Positions 7,383 through 16,070 of a stretch of DNA of 64,000 bases are shown in pieces. Position 1 is the first letter of the stretch. Each line of letters opens with the position of its first letter. The position numbers and the translations under genes are program-made. The notes under the pieces were generated by a model, which was given only the letters and a program-made list of their open reading frames with translations, was not told where the DNA came from and ran no database searches. The DNA is from Pseudomonas taiwanensis (GTDB taxonomy: Bacteria; Pseudomonadota; Gammaproteobacteria; Pseudomonadales; Pseudomonadaceae): contig NZ_QJRF01000066.1 in the NCBI RefSeq assembly GCF_013393345.1, positions 62,001 through 126,000 of the forward strand. The letters run 5' to 3'.

Positions 7383-8732
7383 TCATCGAATCGCGCCTGC
7401 CTGCTCGAACAGCAAGGCGAATAGCTTCTCGCAGCTGGGGCTACCCGGGAGTGCCGCAATAGTCTGTTCGATCTCGCGCCGTTGCTCCGGTCCCAGGCTG
7501 ATCCCGGCCAGCAGATTGAACTTGGCGAGGAATTCCGCGTGGCTCATGGCTGTTTCGGGGTCCCCCTTGGCAGCGGTGATCGGGCTTGTGAGGACCTGAC
7601 CATCCTTGAGCTGGATCGAAACCCTCGACAGGATTTCATTGGGGAAACGTGCAGAGAGTTCATCGCTCTCAACGATTTCAACGCGCTGACTCACCGCGAG
7701 GATGTCGGCGGCGTGGATCGCTTCACCGGTCACTTCCAACGGCCCGACCTGCCCCCGCACCACAAGCGCCGCAAGCGGGAAGGCCAACGCGTACTGGGCC
7801 TCGTCGGCGTTGGCCGGCGTATGCCCCTGCAGGCGCATGGACTCATGGAAGGTCTGCACCTGGATCTGCTCGATGTTTTCGCCACGGATCTGCGGATGCT
7901 CGGCCATGAGGGCCGTCACGGCGGTGAGGGCCGGCTGGGCCCAACGACAAACCGGCCAGGGCTTGAAGTACTGGGCGTCGATTTCCCAGCGCTCGCCGAG
8001 ATCCCGCCAATGGGCGGCCACTGCATCATCTTCCACCGTCTCGGCCGGCGCCCCGGTGACCCCTGCTTCAGCCAGCAGCAGGGCATTGAGGCCGGCGTAG
8101 GCTCCCGCGCCATGGGCATCACGCAACATCGACGGATGATCGACAAGTCTCATCATCGGGCAGCGCGGACCAAAGTATTCGGCGATACCCAGCGCGTGAC
8201 GGAAGCGCATTTCGTCCAGGCCCAGCAAGCGCGCGCCTCCACATACGACGCCGACGCCGGAAAAGGCTCCGGAGGCATGGTATTCAGGAGCGGTAGCCAT
8301 CAGTGCGGCGCCGGCACGCAGAGCGGTTTCATAGCCGATGCAGAGGGCGCTCAGCAGTTCCTCACCGCTGATGTTCCTCCCCTGTTCACGGCATGCGTCG
8401 ACGATCGCCAGCAAGGCCGGCACCACGGTCGCGCCAGCATGCCCCTTGGACGTGAAATGGCCTTCGTGGGCATCCAGGCTGTCAACGCTGAAGCCCCCTG
8501 CCCACGCGGCGCCCAGCGGGTGTACCGCGCGGCCATCGAAGAGCAGGCGGCTAGCCAGTTTTCCAGCCGGGTAATGTGCCAGTGCGTAGCGTTTCAGCGC
8601 CTGGCTGGTGTGGTTGTCACGCGCTCCGGCCGCCACACCGAGAATATCCAGCAAGCAGGTCTGCAGCAGCTCGCGGGTATGGGACGGTGCATGGTGGAAA
8701 CGGAAATCGCGGACGAACGAGTAGAGCGACAT
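7383..8732 (-). CDS. MmgE/PrpD family protein
   Basis: A 449-residue protein of the MmgE/PrpD family, which contains 2-methylcitrate dehydratase PrpD, cis-aconitate decarboxylase and many uncharacterised lyases. Family marks are an all-helical N-terminal part with LLDILGVAAGARDN, DAHEGHFTSKGHAGATVVPALLA, a KPWPVCRWAQPAL segment, and a C-terminal domain with the typical VSIQLKDGQ strand. The start at ATG 8732 gives the canonical MSLYSFVRDF; an upstream open frame has no family match. It follows proX by about 70 bases, with a hairpin between, so it is probably a weaker-expressed last gene of the transporter operon. The substrate is unknown. No other propionate-cycle gene is nearby, so PrpD function itself is unlikely. 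Confidence 0.88.
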   Translation of the reverse strand: MSLYSFVRDFRFHHAPSHTRELLQTCLLDILGVAAGARDNHTSQALKRYALAHYPAGKLASRLLFDGRAVHPLGAAWAGGFSVDSLDAHEGHFTSKGHAGATVVPALLAIVDACREQGRNISGEELLSALCIGYETALRAGAALMATAPEYHASGAFSGVGVVCGGARLLGLDEMRFRHALGIAEYFGPRCPMMRLVDHPSMLRDAHGAGAYAGLNALLLAEAGVTGAPAETVEDDAVAAHWRDLGERWEIDAQYFKPWPVCRWAQPALTAVTALMAEHPQIRGENIEQIQVQTFHESMRLQGHTPANADEAQYALAFPLAALVVRGQVGPLEVTGEAIHAADILAVSQRVEIVESDELSARFPNEILSRVSIQLKDGQVLTSPITAAKGDPETAMSHAEFLAKFNLLAGISLGPEQRREIEQTIAALPGSPSCEKLFALLFEQAGAIR

Positions 8733-8775
8733 GTGGAGACTCCACAGACGGGCTTTGTTTGGGTAAAGGGAATGA

Positions 8776-8798
8776 GGGAGCCCGCAGCACGGGCTCCC
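8776..8798 (-). terminator. hairpin between proX and the MmgE/PrpD gene
   Basis: Perfect 8-base arms GGGAGCCC/GGGCTCCC enclose a 7-base loop, just after the proX stop on the minus strand. The T-run is poor. It probably acts as a partial terminator or as an mRNA-stabilising structure that keeps the binding-protein message abundant. Confidence 0.55.
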
Positions 8799-8805
8799 GA
8801 AGGCA

Positions 8806-9846
8806 TTACTGCTTGGTCTGGCTGACCTGGTTCCCAGCGGCGGTTCGCGAGGCTTGCAGCCAGCTATCGAACTCCTGGCGATGCGCGGCGACCCACTCCT
8901 TGGCATGGCGCTGGATGTCGGCGGGCTTCTTCTCGCCCTGCTGCATCTTCAGGTTCTGCGCACTCTCGTCATCCGTGCTGATCTGCACCTGCGAGAGGAA
9001 CTTCACGGCCGCCGGGTTCTCCTCGGCGAAGTCCTTGTTCAGCACCGCCACCACCTTGTCCACGGCGAACCCGAGGTTCTTGCCCTTGTACATGGTGTCC
9101 ACGTCGTTATTGCCGTCCGGCAGGTCGGTCTTCGGCACCTCCAGCCAGACCACGTCCGTGTTCTCGACCAGCACGCTGGCAATCCACTGCGGCACCCAGG
9201 TGAAGTACAGGATCGGCTTGCCTTCCTTGTAGCGGGTGATGGTGTCGGCCATCAGGGCGAAGTACGAGCCCTGATTGACGTGCACGCTCTTGTCCAGGTC
9301 ATAGGCCTTCATGTGGTGGGAGATGACCAGCTCGCAGCCCCAGCCCGGGTTGCAACCGGTCAGGTCGGCCTTGCCGTCGCCGTCGGTGTCGAACAGCTGG
9401 GCGATCTCCGGCTTTTTCAGGTCGGTGATGTACTTGATGTTGTACTGGTCGGCGGTTTTCTTATCGATCAGGTAACCCTGGCTGACCCCCGGCAGGATGT
9501 TGCCGGTCTTGACCATCACGTCGTCACCGCCGGCCTGCTGGTAGAACTTGTCGTGCAGCTTTTCCCAGAGATGCACGGTGAAATCGGCATCGCCATTGGC
9601 CAGGGCCACCATCATCACGCCGTACTCGGTCTCTTTCGGCTCCTGGACCTCGTAGCCCAGTTCGCGCAGGCCTTCCATCGCCACCTCTCCGCGGAAGCGC
9701 TCCTCGGCGATGGAGGGGAAGATCGGCGTGATCTCGACGCCCTCGCCGGGCTTGTCGGTCGAAGCGCTGGCACTCAGGGCAGCGACTGCCAGGGACAGGG
9801 CGGTGGCGCATTGCAGGAGGCTGTGGGAGAACTTGGATCGATGCAT
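8806..9846 (-). CDS. proX: betaine/quaternary-amine ABC transporter, periplasmic binding protein (ProX/OpuAC type)
   Basis: A 346-residue protein with a signal peptide (MHRSKFSHSLLQC, cleavage near SASA-ST at about residue 28). It has an OpuAC-type fold: ITPIFPSIAEERFRGEVAMEG, the DFTVHLWEKLHD region, the GCNPGWGCELVI segment with two Cys found in ProX, and the Trp/Tyr-rich YFTWVPQWIASVLV stretch. Family members bind betaines through an aromatic cage, so the ligand is probably a quaternary ammonium compound. It is last of the three transporter genes in the order proV-proW-proX. It is specific to this catabolic island, so the role is likely nutrient uptake rather than osmoprotection, which is inference. 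Confidence 0.92.
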   Translation of the reverse strand: MHRSKFSHSLLQCATALSLAVAALSASASTDKPGEGVEITPIFPSIAEERFRGEVAMEGLRELGYEVQEPKETEYGVMMVALANGDADFTVHLWEKLHDKFYQQAGGDDVMVKTGNILPGVSQGYLIDKKTADQYNIKYITDLKKPEIAQLFDTDGDGKADLTGCNPGWGCELVISHHMKAYDLDKSVHVNQGSYFALMADTITRYKEGKPILYFTWVPQWIASVLVENTDVVWLEVPKTDLPDGNNDVDTMYKGKNLGFAVDKVVAVLNKDFAEENPAAVKFLSQVQISTDDESAQNLKMQQGEKKPADIQRHAKEWVAAHRQEFDSWLQASRTAAGNQVSQTKQ

Positions 9847-9901
9847 CGTCTCGTACCTTTATATTGTTTTCTGTCGGGTTCGGCAGATCGAATCAATCGG
9901 C

Positions 9902-10855
9902 TCAGGCGGTCTTGCGCCGCCCGGAGGAGTGCCCGGCACCGCACAGACGCAGCAGCGCGCCAACGGGGCCGGTGTGGTACCAACGCAGGCTCGGGTCGGC
10001 GCTAGAGCGCGCGCCCATGGCCTGGGTCAGGCGGTCGAGGAAGATGGCCAGCAACACCAGCCCTACCCCGCCGACCGTTGCCAGGCCCATGTCCAGGCGA
10101 CCGATGCCGCGCAGGACCATCTGCCCGAGGCCGCCAACCGAGATCATCGAGGCGATCACCACCATCGACAGGGACAGCATCAGGGTCTGGTTCAGGCCGG
10201 CCATGATGGTCGAGGTGGCCAGCGGCAGTTGCACGCGGGTCAGCATCTGCCGACGGGTGCAGCCAAAGGCACGCGCGGCCTCGATCTTGTCTTCGGGTAC
10301 CTGGCGAATGCCCAGGTTGGTCAGGCGCACCAGCGGTGGAAGGGCGAACACGATGGTCACCAGCACGCCAGGCACGTTGCCAATGCCGAACAGCATCACC
10401 ACGGGCACCAGGTAGACGAACGCCGGCAGGGTCTGCATGGCGTCGAGGACTGGCCGAATCACTCGTTCCAAGTGGTCGCTGCGAGCGCAGAGGATTCCCA
10501 GCGGAATACCGATCACGGCGCAGAAGAACACCGAGGTCAGCACCAGCGCCAGGGTAGTCATGGACTCCGACCAGACGCCGATGAAGCCAAGCAGGGTCAG
10601 GGTGACGAAGCACAGCAGTGCCATGCGCTTGCCGGCCAGCTGCCAGCCCAGCAGCGAAGACAGGATGATGCCGATGGTCGGCGGGATGCTCTGCAGGACG
10701 AACTCAATGCCATTGAGCACCTGGTCGATGGGCCAGCGGATGGCGCGGAACACATCCCGGAAATTGTGCACCAGGTATCTCAGGGTGGTTTCCACCCACT
10801 CACCCAGCGGGATGACGGCGTTCTGGAAAGGATCGAGAAGACTGAACTCTGACAT
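9902..10855 (-). CDS. proW: betaine-type ABC transporter permease (ProW)
   Basis: A 317-residue inner-membrane permease with a soluble N-terminal stretch carrying the ProW-type EWVETTLRYLVHNFRDVFRAI helix. Six or so membrane segments follow, with the EAA loop (EAARAFGCTRRQMLTRVQLPLA) that docks on the ATPase, and QTLMLSLSMVVIASMISVGGLG, a strongly conserved ProW/OpuAB motif. It sits between proV and proX on the minus strand with gaps of about 50 bases, so one operon is expected. The C-terminal 30 residues (GARSSADPSLRWYHTGPVG) are typical of Pseudomonas members. Confidence 0.93.
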   Translation of the reverse strand: MSEFSLLDPFQNAVIPLGEWVETTLRYLVHNFRDVFRAIRWPIDQVLNGIEFVLQSIPPTIGIILSSLLGWQLAGKRMALLCFVTLTLLGFIGVWSESMTTLALVLTSVFFCAVIGIPLGILCARSDHLERVIRPVLDAMQTLPAFVYLVPVVMLFGIGNVPGVLVTIVFALPPLVRLTNLGIRQVPEDKIEAARAFGCTRRQMLTRVQLPLATSTIMAGLNQTLMLSLSMVVIASMISVGGLGQMVLRGIGRLDMGLATVGGVGLVLLAIFLDRLTQAMGARSSADPSLRWYHTGPVGALLRLCGAGHSSGRRKTA

Positions 10856-10907
10856 GGTGGCTACCTATTCTCCGAAGTTGCGGCTGCTGCGTGATCGCGG
10901 GATTCGC

Positions 10908-12080
10908 TCAATGGCGACTCAAGGTGTGCAGCAGCTGATTCTTGGAAATGGTGCCCTTCAGAGCACCGCTGCGGTCCAGGACGGGCACCGGGTATGGCAG
11001 TGCCGCGACGATATCCAGCACGTCATGAAGGGGCGTGTCGGTGTAGACGGGGTGTTGCTTGTGCAGGCTAAGCGCGTCGCCCGGCAGCCCAGCGACTCCA
11101 CCGACGGTTTCGTCTGCTCCCACTACAGCCAACAGTTGGTCGCACTCGTCGATCAGGTAACCATAAGGAATGCCAGTCTTGAATTTCGGGGCCTTGCCAT
11201 TCACCCGACACACCATCTCGGGATCGAGTTGAGCCACGTCACCGGCCTTGAGCACCCGGGAACTGTCAAAGCCCTTGAAGAAGGTCTCGACGTATTCGTT
11301 GGCGGGCTGGTTCAGCAGCTCCTGCGGTGTGCCGATCTGCACCACCCGACCACCTTCCATGATCGCTATGCGGTGGCCGATTCGAATGGCTTCTTCGATA
11401 TCGTGAGAGATGAAGATGATGGTGCGCTGCTGCTCTGCCTGAAGGCGCATGAGTTCGCCCTGCATCTCGCTTCGGATCAGCGGGTCCAGCGCAGAGAACG
11501 CTTCGTCCATCAACAGGATCGTGGGGTCGTTCGCCAGCGCGCGGGCAAGCCCCACACGTTGCTGCATGCCTCCGGACAATTGGTGCGGATAGCTGTGCTC
11601 ATGTCCGGCGAGACCGACCTGGCTCAAGGCCTCGCTGGCGCGGGCTTGGCGCTCGCGCTCGCCCACACCGGAAATCTCCAGGCCGAACGCGGTGTTTTCC
11701 AGGACGCTCATGTGCGGCATCAGCGCGAAGGACTGGAACACCATGCCCATCTCCTTGCGACGGACATCGAGCAGTGCCTTGTCCGACAGGCCGGTGATCT
11801 CGCGTCCATTCAGGTGGATGCTGCCGGAGGTAGGTTCGATCAGGCGGTTGAACAGTCGCACCATGGTCGACTTGCCCGATCCGGACAGCCCCATGATCAC
11901 GAAGATCTCGCCACGCTTGACGGAAAAGCTGGCGTCGAACACACCGACGACATGACCGGTCTTGCGGAATATTTCGTTCTTGTCGGCGCCCTTGCGCAAC
12001 ATTTCCATGGCAACTTCCGGATGGGGTCCGAATACCTTGAAGATGTTCTTTACCGAAAGAATTTCGTCGGCCTGATTCAT
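10908..12080 (-). CDS. proV: betaine-type ABC transporter ATPase (ProV)
   Basis: A 390-residue ATPase with Walker A GLSGSGKST near residue 65, signature LSGGMQQRVGLARAL, Walker B ILLMDEAFSALDP and the switch His in IFISHDIEEA. The N-terminal KNIFKVFGPHPEVAMEML and the C-terminal CBS-domain pair (about 280-388) are typical of ProV/OpuAA; in OpuA the CBS pair senses ionic strength. It is the first gene of the proVWX-mmgE transcription unit. The 246 bases upstream carry an inverted repeat that may be the binding site of one of the GATase1-AraC regulators. Confidence 0.94.
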   Translation of the reverse strand: MNQADEILSVKNIFKVFGPHPEVAMEMLRKGADKNEIFRKTGHVVGVFDASFSVKRGEIFVIMGLSGSGKSTMVRLFNRLIEPTSGSIHLNGREITGLSDKALLDVRRKEMGMVFQSFALMPHMSVLENTAFGLEISGVGERERQARASEALSQVGLAGHEHSYPHQLSGGMQQRVGLARALANDPTILLMDEAFSALDPLIRSEMQGELMRLQAEQQRTIIFISHDIEEAIRIGHRIAIMEGGRVVQIGTPQELLNQPANEYVETFFKGFDSSRVLKAGDVAQLDPEMVCRVNGKAPKFKTGIPYGYLIDECDQLLAVVGADETVGGVAGLPGDALSLHKQHPVYTDTPLHDVLDIVAALPYPVPVLDRSGALKGTISKNQLLHTLSRH

Positions 12081-12228
12081 AAAACCTCTTTGTTATGCTT
12101 ATTAACCAATCAGTCAACTTCGCGCTCTTCATTCGTCAAATCGACTGTGATTAGCGTCCAGCAAAACCGGAGTTCCATTCGTCTCTGACGTGGGTAAACC
12201 GGCGCGCAGAAAATCCTGCTCCATAAAA

Positions 12229-12252
12229 GCGACATCGATTTATGAATGTCGC
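12229..12252. promoter_or_regulatory. inverted repeat upstream of proV
   Basis: The arms GCGACAT (12229-12235) and ATGTCGC (12246-12252) enclose ten A/T-rich bases, about 150 bases upstream of proV. It has the shape of an activator or repressor site for the operon. Assignment to a factor is not possible by eye. Confidence 0.4.
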
Positions 12253-12326
12253 GTTGCAGCTTCAAATTAGGGGTTGGGCATTACAGCGTCCAACGACATT
12301 TGTTCGCCCGTAACCATAACGCCATG

Positions 12327-13247
12327 TTATTGATCGCGAGTGGCGGAGCCTTCCAGCGAAGTAAACTCCCGCTCCGAAGAACCCTGACGCGCCAGCAGAA
12401 CCGCCGCGATCAGCACCATCAGTCCACCCGCCAACATCGCGTGGGTGACCTGCTCGCCCATGAGCAGCACCGCAATGCTCACGGCTACCACCGGCTCCAG
12501 GGTCGACAGGGTCGCCGCCGACGACGGACCTATACGCGGCGAGCCGGCCAGGAAGGCCGCCACCGGTACCAGGGTGGCGAACAGTGCCAACCCCAAGGTT
12601 GCCCACCATGCGGGGGCGGTCGAGGGCAATGAGGCACCTTGCAGGACGGCCGGGACGGCGAACGTCAGCGCACAGCCCAGAAGCAGCATCGCGGCTGAAG
12701 CCAATGGGTTTTCATGGTTGATCCGATGGGTGCCGTAGATGACCGACGCCCCGTAGCACACCGCCGCGAACAGCGCCCACAGCGCCCCCATCGATGCGCC
12801 GGACAGGTTGAGCCCCGTAGCCATCGATACCCCGCCCAGGGCCAATGCCAGGCTGACCAGTTTGAGTGTGCTGGACCGCTCCCCCAGGCAGGTTATGGAT
12901 ACGACCGTTACGAAGGCCGGAAAGGTGTACACGAGGATGATCGCCAGACTGACCGATGCAGATCGCGCGGCGCTGTAATAGCCCAGTGCCGCAAGCCCGT
13001 AACCGAATCCGAGTAACAGGTTTTGTCGCGCCAGCTGGCCTGTGGGAAGCGGTATTCCGCGCCAACGCAGGAACACCAGCAGCACGCCGGCAGCCATTGC
13101 GAAGCGCGACAACAGCAGCCCCACAGGATCGGCACCGCCCGCGTAGGCGTACTGAGCGAACAGCGGCTGCAGGCCGTAACAGAACGCAGCCAGCAGCACG
13201 AGGCCGAAGCCTCTGGCATGACCATTTCGATGAGAATGCGAGTTCAT
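12327..13247 (-). CDS. DMT-superfamily (EamA) transporter
   Basis: A 306-residue membrane protein with ten predicted helices in two EamA halves (about 15-145 and 160-290). Each half ends with the family pattern: AIILVYTFPAFVTVVS in the first, SSAATLSTLEPVVAVSIAVLLMGE in the second. It probably exports a metabolite or amino-acid-like compound. The start ATG 13247 gives MNSHSHRNGHARG before the first helix; the longer frame would start inside the terminator of the upstream Rieske gene. Same strand as that gene but separated by a good terminator, so it may depend on read-through or its own promoter. Confidence 0.88.
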   Translation of the reverse strand: MNSHSHRNGHARGFGLVLLAAFCYGLQPLFAQYAYAGGADPVGLLLSRFAMAAGVLLVFLRWRGIPLPTGQLARQNLLLGFGYGLAALGYYSAARSASVSLAIILVYTFPAFVTVVSITCLGERSSTLKLVSLALALGGVSMATGLNLSGASMGALWALFAAVCYGASVIYGTHRINHENPLASAAMLLLGCALTFAVPAVLQGASLPSTAPAWWATLGLALFATLVPVAAFLAGSPRIGPSSAATLSTLEPVVAVSIAVLLMGEQVTHAMLAGGLMVLIAAVLLARQGSSEREFTSLEGSATRDQ

Positions 13248-13287
13248 GTGTAGTGTCACCGGGTTCGGCGCCAAGGCCTTCCAGACA

Positions 13288-13322
13288 GAAAAACCCCGTT
13301 TCACCCGGCGGATGAAACGGGG
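13288..13322 (-). terminator. Rho-independent terminator after the Rieske oxygenase gene
   Basis: The 10-base arms CCCCGTTTCA and TGAAACGGGG (13294-13303 and 13313-13322) are followed on the minus strand by a run of five T residues. It lies about 20 bases after the Rieske stop. Confidence 0.85.
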
Positions 13323-13344
13323 CCCATTCGAAGCGGAAATGGAC

Positions 13345-14556
13345 TCAGTCGGCCAGTCGGCTGGTCATGGTCGCGCAGTACCAGTCCACGAACTGGCAGA
13401 CGCCGTTCTCTGCAATCGATGAGTACGGCCCCGGCTCATAGGCAGGAGAGCTGACGCCCGCCTGAGCCCCTTCCACCAGACGACGATCCTGGTCGTTGGT
13501 AGCGATCCAGACGCGGGTCAGTCTTTCGAGGTCGTAATCCAGGCCCTCCTGGGCGTCCTTGGGCACCAGCCACTTGGTCGTCACCAGGGTTTCATTGGGG
13601 CCTTGCGGCAATACACGGAAACTCAGGGCGTGGTCGCCCAGGAAGTGATTCCAGGTAGAGGGATAGTTGAAATACAGCAGCGCGCCGATATCGGCCTCAC
13701 CGCTCCGGTCGAGACGCCCGGCCACTGCGGGTTTGCCGTCCATGGTGTAACTCACGGCACCGGCAGAGAGCGGAATGCGCGTCATGCGGAACTGCCCGGC
13801 TTCGTCCATCACCAGGCGACTGGGCAGGCCGGCTGCCTCACAGCGGTTCCAGTGCGCCACCAACTCCGGGTCATCCTCCCCACCTACACCCGCCACCGAA
13901 AGGTTTTCGACATAGGAGTTGAGCAACTCGGGATGCGTCCCATCGCAGTGGTAGCACTCGCGGTTGTTCTCGAACACCAGCTTCCAGTTGCCCCGCTCGA
14001 CCAGGTTGGACTCGAACGCCACCTTGCAATCATCCAGGTTGTGCGGGGTGATGAAGGGTGAGACGGCCTTGCGGAACTTCTCGAAATCCGGCGCTTTGTC
14101 GGCTACGCAGACGTAGATGTAGCTGTTCACGACTTCGCAATGCGCCGGCTTCAGGCCGTAGTCAGCCGTGTTGAAGTCGGGCCCCATGTTGCCCGCGAAC
14201 AGCAATTTTCCATCCAGATCGAACACCCACTTGTGGTAGGGGCACACGAGCTTGGCGACCTTGCCGCTGTTCTCGGTGCACACCTTGGAGCCCCGATGCC
14301 GGCAGGCATTGTGGAACGCCCGCACCTGGCCATCGCCGCCACGCACCACGGCAACCGGGTAGTCCCCGATCTGCAAGGTGAGGTACTGGCCCGGCTTCTC
14401 CAGTTCGAATGTATGGCCGGCGAAGATCCACTCCTTGTGCCAGATATGTTCGAGGTCCTGGCGATAAACCTCAGCGTCACTGTAGACAGCTCGAGGCAGG
14501 GCATGACGCTCTTTGCGTTGGCGGATCAGGGCTAAAACAGCAGTGTTTTTATCCAT
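13345..14556 (-). CDS. Rieske non-haem iron oxygenase, GbcA/CntA-like quaternary amine demethylase
   Basis: A 403-residue oxygenase alpha subunit. The Rieske [2Fe-2S] ligands are C85/H87 (ACRHRGSKVC) and C105/H108 (LVCPYHKW). The catalytic iron site is in NWKLVFENNRECYHCDGTHPELL, with H203 and H208. The bridging residue is Glu (E200) three before the first His, as in carnitine monooxygenase CntA, instead of the usual Asp. The C-terminal ETLVTTKWLVPKDA and ATNDQDRRLVE are strongly GbcA-like. It should oxidatively demethylate a betaine-like quaternary amine, releasing formaldehyde. No ferredoxin reductase partner (GbcB/CntB type) is in the island. ATG 14556 is preferred over GTG 14568, which leaves no space for a ribosome-binding site. 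Divergent from the LysR gene. Confidence 0.88.
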   Translation of the reverse strand: MDKNTAVLALIRQRKERHALPRAVYSDAEVYRQDLEHIWHKEWIFAGHTFELEKPGQYLTLQIGDYPVAVVRGGDGQVRAFHNACRHRGSKVCTENSGKVAKLVCPYHKWVFDLDGKLLFAGNMGPDFNTADYGLKPAHCEVVNSYIYVCVADKAPDFEKFRKAVSPFITPHNLDDCKVAFESNLVERGNWKLVFENNRECYHCDGTHPELLNSYVENLSVAGVGGEDDPELVAHWNRCEAAGLPSRLVMDEAGQFRMTRIPLSAGAVSYTMDGKPAVAGRLDRSGEADIGALLYFNYPSTWNHFLGDHALSFRVLPQGPNETLVTTKWLVPKDAQEGLDYDLERLTRVWIATNDQDRRLVEGAQAGVSSPAYEPGPYSSIAENGVCQFVDWYCATMTSRLAD

Positions 14557-14754
14557 TGTTATTTGCACTCCAGAACAGGCGCATGAAGTTGTCGGTGCTT
14601 GCTTAAATCGGCGAAAAATGGAGTCATCGACTCGTCAGCTCGCACTTTCCAAGGTCAGGGCTTTCTGCGTGAGCGCCCTTTCGGATAACCTCAAACCAGC
14701 AGCAAAGCCGCCCCGCCGCGATTGCAGCAGGTCGCAGTCTAGGGTGAGGTCCCC

Positions 14755-14775
14755 GGTCGGCAGAACCGACTTTTT
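14755..14775 (+). promoter_or_regulatory. hairpin with T-run in the leader before the LysR gene
   Basis: The arms GTCGG/CCGAC around CAGAA are followed by TTTTTATT, ending about 27 bases before the LysR start, in the divergent region with the Rieske gene. It may be a small attenuator or simply the palindromic part of a regulator site. Confidence 0.35.
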
Positions 14776-14801
14776 ATTCAGGATCTTGATTACTTGTAGT
14801 T

Positions 14802-15752
14802 ATGGTTAAGCACACTGAACCCGACCAGACACTGGTCAAGATGCCATCGCTTCGCGCCGTGAAATCCTTCGTTGCGGCGGCCAAGTACCAGAACTTCACA
14901 CGTGCGGCGGAGGCCCTGTGCGTGACACAGGCGGCGATCAGCAGGCAAATTCGCGAGCTGGAAACCTATCTGGGCGCCGAGTTGTTCAAGCGCGAGGGTC
15001 GGGCCGTGGAACTCACTGCAGCCGGCTCGATTTTCTTCGATGCGGTGCAGCTTTCTTTCGTCAACATCTCCCAGGCCGCCGAGCGTATCCGCAGCAAGAG
15101 CACGTCCAGACGCGTGCTCACCCTTTGCTGCTCACCTGCGTTCTCGGCGCACTGGCTGGCGCCGCGCTTGCCAAGCTTTTTCAGCGCAAACCCGGACGTT
15201 GACCTCAACCTGATTACGACGCAGAACTTCCTATCGATGGAGCCCGGCGTGCGTCCGGACATCTTCATCACCAAAATGGCCAAGATCCGCGAGGGGTATC
15301 GCAGCTATCCCCTGATGCACGATGTGATCTACCCGGTCTGTACGCCGAGGTACCTCGCGGAGCACCCGGAGATATCCACCCTGGAGGGGCTTCGCGATAC
15401 CGTGCTGCTGAATCTCAGCCCCTACGGTCGCTCGCAGGTCGCCGAACATGTCGACTGGAAGGTCTGGCTGGCACTCAACGATATCGATCTCGAAGCACGC
15501 CCATCCAACGGCCCGCACTTCTTCAACGCCAACGACTACACCTTGCTCATACAGATGGTCCGGAATGATCAAGGTGTCGCGCTCGGCTGGAACCACCTGG
15601 TAGGTCAACTGGTTGATCAAGGGTTGCTGGTCCGGCCGGTCGAGCAGGAGCTGGTGCTGAAGGACGCCCTGCATTACCTGACCTTCAACGAAGACAAGGA
15701 AAGTGACGAAGCCTGCTGCCGCCTGCGTGACTGGCTGATTGCACAGCTCTGA
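14802..15752 (+). CDS. LysR-family regulator (GcvA-like)
   Basis: A 316-residue regulator with a winged HTH near residues 18-75 (FTRAAEALCVTQAAISRQIRELE, then GAELFKREGRAVELTAAG) and a periplasmic-binding-type effector domain from about 105. The opening MPSLRAVKSFVAAAKYQNF is typical of the GcvA subgroup. It is divergently transcribed from the Rieske oxygenase, with 245 bases between starts, which suggests it controls that gene and itself. ATG 14802 is used; a second in-frame ATG 13 codons later is also possible. Confidence 0.9.
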   Translation: MVKHTEPDQTLVKMPSLRAVKSFVAAAKYQNFTRAAEALCVTQAAISRQIRELETYLGAELFKREGRAVELTAAGSIFFDAVQLSFVNISQAAERIRSKSTSRRVLTLCCSPAFSAHWLAPRLPSFFSANPDVDLNLITTQNFLSMEPGVRPDIFITKMAKIREGYRSYPLMHDVIYPVCTPRYLAEHPEISTLEGLRDTVLLNLSPYGRSQVAEHVDWKVWLALNDIDLEARPSNGPHFFNANDYTLLIQMVRNDQGVALGWNHLVGQLVDQGLLVRPVEQELVLKDALHYLTFNEDKESDEACCRLRDWLIAQL

Positions 15753-15840
15753 TGACCTGGCGTTATCGTTTCCCCTCACTATTTATCAATTAAAGATCCA
15801 AAGAAACACTGCCATAGTTAACGTTTGATATTCACCAAAG

Positions 15841-15863
15841 AACCCGCCAAGTGCGGGTTTTTT
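15841..15863 (+). terminator. Rho-independent terminator after the LysR gene
   Basis: AACCCGC-CAAGT-GCGGGTT with a T-run. The rest of the 318-base gap to the next gene (15753-16070) is A/T-richer than its surroundings and probably holds the promoter of the oxidase gene. No other gene is seen there. Confidence 0.85.
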
Positions 15864-16070
15864 CGTTTCTATCTTCCCTCGACAATCCATAACCTCCGAT
15901 CATCGATTGCCACCCCTAAATGTTGCTTGTTGATGACCTGACCCTGTCATTAATCTTCTTTCCGACCCCCATCCAACGGGCGCCGAACATCAACGATGAC
16001 AAGTTGGCAGCGTGCTCATCTCGTGAAAGAGATGCTTACCAAGCTGAAATAAGAAAGTTAGGTCTATGAA

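Noticed and set aside
7383-8732. 2-methylcitrate dehydratase prpD
   Set aside because: No prpB/prpC/acnD neighbours, and the context is betaine-type transport. Only family membership is supported.
7482-8825. 447-codon plus-strand frame over the MmgE/PrpD gene
   Set aside because: It is an antisense shadow. The minus-strand product has full family similarity.
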